Assembly (NCBI GenBank): GCA_947374505.1
Contig: CANCCE010000087.1
Span: forward strand, 1 to 10,831
Reading direction: 5' to 3'
From: Comamonadaceae bacterium
GTDB lineage: Bacteria; Pseudomonadota; Gammaproteobacteria; Burkholderiales; Burkholderiaceae_C
Length of the DNA: 10,831 nucleotides
Below the pieces are notes generated by a model that was not told where the DNA came from, did not search any database, and saw nothing but the letters and a program-made list of their open reading frames with translations. How positions within the stretch are numbered: position 1 is the first letter of the stretch; the number at the start of each line of letters is the position of its first letter. Below are positions 6,702 to 10,831 of this stretch, in pieces. A program made the position numbers and the translations under genes.

Positions 6702-6861
6702 AAAAAATTCCTTGTTTGACATTCACAAGTTTCAAATGTTATCATGATTCTGCATAAGAGAACCATGTTCCTTTATACAGAACAGCTCGAAATTCGCCTA
6801 TTTTCGAACCTCTTAAAATAGTGTGTATTTTTAAATTCTAAATCCTAGATTTTGGAAACCG
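6702..6861. promoter_or_regulatory. Divergent control region of the Rieske gene cluster, with several inverted repeats
   Basis: AT-rich gap between the outward-facing ferredoxin and oxygenase genes. Inverted repeats seen: GAAC-CAT-GTTC (6760-6770), TCGAAA-N9-TTTCGA (6787-6807), AAAATA-GTGTG-TATTTT (6815-6831) and AAATC-CTA-GATTT (6840-6852). ATCATGAT (6741-6748) is an 8-bp palindrome. Possible -10 boxes are TAAAAT (6814-6819, rightward) and TATAAA (6772-6777 read leftward); neither has a good TTGACA-like -35 at the right distance, which fits activator-dependent promoters. IclR-family regulators bind such palindromes, and one is encoded in the rightward unit. Which repeat, if any, is the operator cannot be told. 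Confidence 0.5.
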
Positions 6862-8148
6862 ATGATGAAAAAAGAACAAAACGACCTGCTGACACAAACC
6901 GGCCCCGGCACCTCCATGGGCCATCTTTTTCGCCGCTACTGGTTGCCAGCCCTGTTGGCCGAAGAGGTCGCAACACCTGATGGTCCGCCAGTTCGATTGC
7001 AGTTACTGAGCGAAAAGTTGCTGGCCTTCCGAGACTCTCAGGGCAAGCTTGGTGTCATCGATGAATTTTGCGCACACCGCGGCGTGTCGCTGTGGTTTGG
7101 TCGCAATGAAGAAGGCGGTATTCGCTGCCCTTATCACGGCTGGAAATACGATGTCAATGGCCAATGTTTAGATGTGCCATCAGAGCTGCCTGAAAGCGGC
7201 TTTTGCCAAAAAATCAAGCTCAAGTCCTACGCTCTGGTCGAACGCGGTGGCGTGATCTGGATTTACATGGGTCCACCCGAATTCCAACCACCGTTGCCCG
7301 AATTCGAATTTGCCACTGTGCCTGCGAAACAGAGCTTCACCACCAAGCGAGTGCAGGAATGCAACTGGCTCCAGGCCTTTGAAGGCGGCATTGATTCAAG
7401 CCATGTGTCTTGGCTGCACAGCGGCAGCCTTAACTCAGACCCGATGTTCAAAGGGGCCAAAGGGAACCAGTACAACACCAGCGATTTACGTCCGGTTTTT
7501 GATGTTGTTGAGGCCGAGGGCGGACTGTATGTCGGCGCTCGGCGCAATGCCGAAGACGATCAATACTACTGGCGCATCACGCCGTGGATCATGCCCAACT
7601 TCACCATGATCGCGCCGCGCGGCAATCATGCTGTTCACGGCCATTTCTGGGTCCCCATTGATGACAACAATAACTGGGCATGGAGCTTTGACTACCACCC
7701 GACACGCGCTCTGACCGACGAAGAAATGCAGGCCATGAAAGACGGCAAGGGTATTCACGTGCGCTACGTCCCCGGCACTTACCGGCCGCTGCAAAACAAA
7801 GACAACGACTATCTGATGGACCGCGCTGCGCAAAAATCCGGAGTCTGTTACAGCGGCATTGACGGCATCGCCATGCAAGACGCGTCGCTACAGGAAAGCA
7901 TGGGCGCCATACAGGACAGAACCCGAGAAAACCTCACCTCTACCGACAACGGCATCATCATGGCGCGCCATCGTCTGCTGAAAGCCGCCAAAGCACTTGC
8001 GGAGCATGGAACGCCTCCCCCAGGCATTGACCCGCAAGTACAACGCGTTCGTTCGGTCGCCATTCTTTTAAAGCGTGATCAGGTGTTTAAAGAAGCCGCC
8101 AAGGACGCACTGCGTGCAGAACCTGGCAAACCCCACGCCTCGGTTTAA
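6862..8148 (+). CDS. Rieske non-heme iron oxygenase, large subunit (phthalate 4,5-dioxygenase / LigXa-like)
   Basis: 428 aa, cytoplasmic. It uses O2 and two electrons to hydroxylate or O-demethylate an aromatic or related substrate. The N-terminus LLTQTGPGTSMGHLFRRYW is typical of the phthalate-dioxygenase-like group. The Rieske cluster ligands are C70 and H72 (CAHRG) and C89 and H92 (CPYHGWK). In the catalytic domain GGIDSSHVSWLH gives bridging D178 and iron ligands H181 and H186. D340 in MQDASLQESMG is the likely carboxylate ligand, followed by DRTRENLTSTDNGI. The length fits the alpha-only (alpha3) group that has no small beta subunit, and none is encoded here. A GGA ribosome site lies 5 nt before the ATG at 6862, which is followed by a second ATG. 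It is the first gene of the rightward operon. The substrate is unknown; phthalate-like acids, methoxylated aromatics or other ring compounds are all possible. Confidence 0.95.
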   Translation: MMKKEQNDLLTQTGPGTSMGHLFRRYWLPALLAEEVATPDGPPVRLQLLSEKLLAFRDSQGKLGVIDEFCAHRGVSLWFGRNEEGGIRCPYHGWKYDVNGQCLDVPSELPESGFCQKIKLKSYALVERGGVIWIYMGPPEFQPPLPEFEFATVPAKQSFTTKRVQECNWLQAFEGGIDSSHVSWLHSGSLNSDPMFKGAKGNQYNTSDLRPVFDVVEAEGGLYVGARRNAEDDQYYWRITPWIMPNFTMIAPRGNHAVHGHFWVPIDDNNNWAWSFDYHPTRALTDEEMQAMKDGKGIHVRYVPGTYRPLQNKDNDYLMDRAAQKSGVCYSGIDGIAMQDASLQESMGAIQDRTRENLTSTDNGIIMARHRLLKAAKALAEHGTPPPGIDPQVQRVRSVAILLKRDQVFKEAAKDALRAEPGKPHASV

Positions 8149-8161
8149 GGCGAATTTTTTG

Positions 8162-9268
8162 ATGACCACTTTTACTGCCGCGGTCGCGGTTGCGCCTGAA
8201 CACACTGAGCTGCAAACATTCAGCGCGCCAACCCGCACCACAACTTCGGGCTTGTTGCGTGTGGCCGTGACCGGGGTTTGCGGCAGTGACTGGGCGTACT
8301 ACCAGCAGCTACCAACCAGTCGCGGTCCACTGATTTTGGGTCATGAAACAGTCGGTCATATTGAGTCGCTGGGTGAGGTCGCTGCGTTGAAGTGGGGTGT
8401 GAAAGAGGGTGACTTGGTCGCGCTTGAAGAGTACCTTCCCTGTGGTCATTGCAACTACTGTCGCAGTGGAGAGTTTCGGCTCTGTGACGCCACGGACTGG
8501 CGCTTGGGTGGTCTGCGTTATGGCGCCACAGGACTCAATGTGGCGCCCGGTTTTTGGGGCGGCTTTAGCCAATACCAGCACTTGCACCTGAACACTGTTT
8601 TCCACAAAGTACCTCCCCGCGTGCTCCCCAAACATGCGGCGCTGGCATTGCCGTTGTCCAACGGCATTGAGTGGACTTATCTGCACGGCGGCGCAGGGCC
8701 TGGCCAATGCGTGGTGATTCAAGGGCCGGGACAACAAGGATTGGCTTGCGTGGTGGCGGCACGTGAAGCAGGCGCACAACAAATCATCGTGACCGGCTTG
8801 TCAAATGCGACCGACCGGCACCGTCTCGCGCTGGCCAAAACCCTGGGCGCGCACCACACCATTGACATTGAATCGCAGGATTTATTGGAGACGGTGGCAG
8901 CCATCACCGGGGGCGACATGGCCGACCTGGTGATTGACTGCGCGTCCGGTGGCACTAATTCGGTCAAGACCGCGCTGCAATTGGCACGGAAACGCGGGGT
9001 GGTGATACTGGCGGGCCAAAAACGCCGCAAGCTGCCCGATTTTGACAGCGACATGATCATTGCGCGTTTTCTAACGGTCAAAGGCATGCGTGGCCACAGC
9101 TATGAGTCGGTCGAGCTGGCGCTGCAACTGATTGCTGCCAACCGGCACAACGTGACCGACATGAGCACCCACACGTTTGCCTTGAGAGATACCGATTTGG
9201 CCCTGCGTTCACTGATCGGCAAAGGTGTTGAGTCTGCCATTCACATGACAGTTGACCCGTGGTTGTAA
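8162..9268 (+). CDS. Zinc-dependent alcohol dehydrogenase (medium-chain MDR family)
   Basis: 368 aa, cytoplasmic NAD(P)-dependent oxidoreductase. Catalytic zinc residues: C40 (GVCGSD), H61 and E62 (GHE), with E170 a likely further ligand. The structural zinc site is complete: C94, C97, C100 and C108 (PCGHCNYCRSGEFRLC). The Rossmann fold has GPGQQG at 188-193. The reading frame is open back to 8075, but the ATG at 8162 is the natural start: it lies 13 bp after the oxygenase stop and avoids an 87-bp overlap, and residue 1 then falls where this family begins. AAGG upstream is rather distant. Placed directly behind a Rieske oxygenase, it may oxidise a dihydrodiol, hydroxymethyl or alcohol intermediate. 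Sequence does not reveal the substrate. It resembles threonine/sorbitol dehydrogenase-type MDRs in layout. Confidence 0.93.
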   Translation: MTTFTAAVAVAPEHTELQTFSAPTRTTTSGLLRVAVTGVCGSDWAYYQQLPTSRGPLILGHETVGHIESLGEVAALKWGVKEGDLVALEEYLPCGHCNYCRSGEFRLCDATDWRLGGLRYGATGLNVAPGFWGGFSQYQHLHLNTVFHKVPPRVLPKHAALALPLSNGIEWTYLHGGAGPGQCVVIQGPGQQGLACVVAAREAGAQQIIVTGLSNATDRHRLALAKTLGAHHTIDIESQDLLETVAAITGGDMADLVIDCASGGTNSVKTALQLARKRGVVILAGQKRRKLPDFDSDMIIARFLTVKGMRGHSYESVELALQLIAANRHNVTDMSTHTFALRDTDLALRSLIGKGVESAIHMTVDPWL

Positions 9269-9275
9269 TGCGCCC

Positions 9276-10073
9276 ATGAGTACTAACTTAAGCAGTAGCG
9301 ACGACGCCTCAAGTCCACATCGGCTGTCATCCGTCGCTTCGGCGCTGCGCTTGCTGAAGGAGTTTTCAGCAGACGAATCTGAATTAGGCATCACCACGCT
9401 GGCGCAACGCATGGGTCTGGCCAAGAGCACCATCCACCGGCTGACGTCGACCTTGGTCTCGGAGGGGTTTCTGGAGCAAAACCCACTCAATGAGAAGTAT
9501 CGGCTGGGCCTGTCGCTGTTCGGCTTGGGCACCCTGGTGAGGCGGCGCATGAACGTATCCACCGAAGCGCTTGAACACCTGCACGCGTTGCGCGACCGAA
9601 CGGGAGAAACCGTGCACTTGGCCGTTCTCGAACAGGCAGACATCATGTATTTGTTCAATCTCGAAAGCCAACAGGCTATCGGGATGAGGTCTTATCTGGG
9701 CGTACGCAAGCCCGCATTTTGCAGCAGTGAAGGCCGCGCTATTTTGGCCTTCAGCCCGCCCGCAGTTGTCAAGCACGTGCTCAAAAGCGCGTTGCTGGCG
9801 CGGACGCCACGCACCGTCATCAAACCAGCCGCACTGGTCAAACTCCTCGCAGGGGTCGCTCAGACCGGCTACGCGGTGGACGACGAAGAAAGCGACGCAG
9901 GCATGCGCGGCTTGGCGGCACCCATCCGTGACGCCAGCGGCACCGTGATTGCGGCTGTCGGCATGGCCGGTCCGGTGCAACGCCTGAGTAAAAAGAACTT
10001 GCGCAGCTTTACACCCTGGGTGCTCCATGCTGCCCAGGCTATTTCGACGCGTCTGGGTTATCGGCCTGACTGA
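9276..10073 (+). CDS. IclR family transcriptional regulator
   Basis: 265 aa. IclR-family proteins are dimeric winged-HTH regulators, often of aromatic degradation (PobR/PcaU type), and act as activators or repressors. The HTH lies at about residues 16-75: RLSSVASALRLLKEF, ITTLAQRMGLAKSTIHRL (recognition helix about 49-60) and the wing EKYRLGLSLFGLG. The ligand-binding domain follows, with ETVHLAVLEQADIMYL, FCSSEGRAILAF, GYAVDDEESDAGMRGLAAPI and ASGTVIAAVGMAGP, all family-typical. The ATG at 9276 is 7 bp after the dehydrogenase stop, so translational coupling is likely. The TTG at 9252 would overlap that gene and is rejected. As part of the rightward unit it probably controls the divergent region at 6702-6861 and so its own expression (inference). 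No separate promoter is visible in front of it. Confidence 0.95.
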   Translation: MSTNLSSSDDASSPHRLSSVASALRLLKEFSADESELGITTLAQRMGLAKSTIHRLTSTLVSEGFLEQNPLNEKYRLGLSLFGLGTLVRRRMNVSTEALEHLHALRDRTGETVHLAVLEQADIMYLFNLESQQAIGMRSYLGVRKPAFCSSEGRAILAFSPPAVVKHVLKSALLARTPRTVIKPAALVKLLAGVAQTGYAVDDEESDAGMRGLAAPIRDASGTVIAAVGMAGPVQRLSKKNLRSFTPWVLHAAQAISTRLGYRPD

Positions 10074-10097
10074 GCATCGCTCGACGCCCCTAGCTTC

Positions 10098-10831
10098 ATG
10101 CAAGCCGCCGCAATACCCGCACGCATTCCCGTTTACCTGTTAACCGGCTATCTCGGCAGCGGCAAAACAACACTGTTGGCCGCTTGGTTACAAGCGAAAG
10201 AACTCGCGGCATCCGCACTCATCATCAATGAAATTGGTGAGGTCGGACTTGACCAGCATGTCTTGCGCGTTATGTCTGAAAGCGCGGCACTGGTGGCCAA
10301 TGCTTGCATCTGCTGCACTGGGCTGCCAGGGCTTGAGCAAGCGTTGGCAGATCTTTTTTGGGCCCGTCTGCAGCGCAAGATGGCCCCCTTTAGCAACGTC
10401 ATCATTGAGACCACCGGGCTGGCTGACCCGACACCGATTGCCGCGCTCTTCAATACCGACGACCTGCTGCGTGAACGCTATCGCTTGGCCGGTGTCGTCA
10501 CGACTTTGAGCGCGACCAGCGGCTTGCATGTTCTCGCTCAGCACAACGAAGCCGTGTCGCAGGTCAACACGGCCAACCTCGTCATCATCACCAAGACCGA
10601 CATGGTCTCGAAGGCTGATGTGGCTACGCTTCAGGCAACCATACGCAGATTGAATCCCGCAGCAGGTTTGCTAACTTCGGCACGGGCCAGCTTGCACGCA
10701 CCAACGATGCTGGCGCTGTTAGCAAAACACCCAACGGCAGAGGCACCTGAAGTCAAAGCCATGCCTCATGATGCACATCCCAAGCATGACCTCGAGCACG
10801 GGCATCAGCACGGCGCTCAAACCGTCTTTTT
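10098..10831 (+). CDS. CobW/COG0523-family GTPase (putative metallochaperone), C-terminus cut by window edge
   Basis: 244 codons without a stop. G3E-family GTPase related to CobW, YjiA and ZNG1-type zinc chaperones, which use GTP hydrolysis to deliver metal to target proteins. Walker A is GYLGSGKTT (17-25). The metal-binding CxCC motif is C70-I-C72-C73. Walker B/G3 is ETTGLADP (104-111). The guanine motif is TKTD (165-168), a frequent variant of NKxD in this family. A His-rich linker (224-238) has six His: HDAHPKHDLEHGHQH. The missing part should be the CobW C-terminal domain. The gene starts 24 bp after the IclR stop with a weak ribosome site. Its place at the end of a unit encoding iron and zinc enzymes suggests metal loading for one of them, or for a downstream enzyme outside the window (inference). 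Confidence 0.93.
   Translation, partial: MQAAAIPARIPVYLLTGYLGSGKTTLLAAWLQAKELAASALIINEIGEVGLDQHVLRVMSESAALVANACICCTGLPGLEQALADLFWARLQRKMAPFSNVIIETTGLADPTPIAALFNTDDLLRERYRLAGVVTTLSATSGLHVLAQHNEAVSQVNTANLVIITKTDMVSKADVATLQATIRRLNPAAGLLTSARASLHAPTMLALLAKHPTAEAPEVKAMPHDAHPKHDLEHGHQHGAQTVF

Noticed and set aside
6720..6722. ATG at 6722 as ferredoxin start
   Set aside because: It has no ribosome site, whereas the ATG at 6701 follows AAGGA at 7 nt and gives the normal N-terminus of this family.
8075..8161. N-terminal extension of the dehydrogenase frame overlapping the oxygenase gene
   Set aside because: The extension would overlap the oxygenase C-terminus by 74 bp and resembles no dehydrogenase N-terminus. 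The ATG at 8162 fits the operon spacing.
9384..10103. Minus-strand open frame of 239 codons across the IclR gene
   Set aside because: It is a shadow of the IclR gene, which has complete HTH and ligand-domain motifs. The antisense product has low-complexity composition and no motif.
1..10831. Mobile element, CRISPR array, prophage or defence island
   Set aside because: No transposase, integrase, spaced direct repeats, tRNA attachment site or defence-type gene was found; all genes are metabolic, envelope or regulatory.

Overview
The window looks like chromosomal DNA of a betaproteobacterium, most likely order Burkholderiales and family Comamonadaceae (Polaromonas/Rhodoferax/Variovorax-like). 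This is inferred from gene content and protein style: a Bug/TctC-type receptor, a short Lys-tailed phasin, an OprB-like porin and a phthalate-type Rieske oxygenase next to an IclR regulator. No rRNA, tRNA, CRISPR array, transposase or integrase was seen.

Left part (1-3109, all minus strand): an envelope-related gene group. In transcription order it holds a secreted double SH3b protein, a membrane-anchored DUF3014 protein, an FMN nitroreductase-family protein and a D-Ala-D-Ala carboxypeptidase (PBP5/6 type). The last one runs off the left edge. A perfect 7-bp-arm palindrome (943-960) lies in front of the carboxypeptidase gene.

Middle part (3240-5347): a phasin gene on the minus strand has a hairpin terminator behind it and a TTGC-N6-GCAA element in its leader, a possible PhaR operator. 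Divergent from it is an OprB-like porin on the plus strand. The porin ends 10 bp from the end of a convergent Bug receptor gene.

Right part (5358-10831): a catabolic cluster built around a divergent, AT-rich control region (6702-6861). Leftward are a stand-alone Rieske ferredoxin and a periplasmic Bug-type solute receptor. Rightward are a phthalate-dioxygenase/LigXa-like Rieske oxygenase, a zinc-dependent medium-chain dehydrogenase, an IclR regulator and a CobW/COG0523 metallochaperone GTPase (cut by the right edge), with gaps of only 7-24 bp. The simplest reading is: the receptor (and perhaps the porin) captures an aromatic or carboxylated substrate; the oxygenase, fed by the ferredoxin, hydroxylates or O-demethylates it; the dehydrogenase oxidises a product; IclR controls expression; the GTPase may help load metal. 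The substrate is not readable from sequence and no ferredoxin reductase is present in the window. This cluster is the best candidate here for an uncharacterised system.
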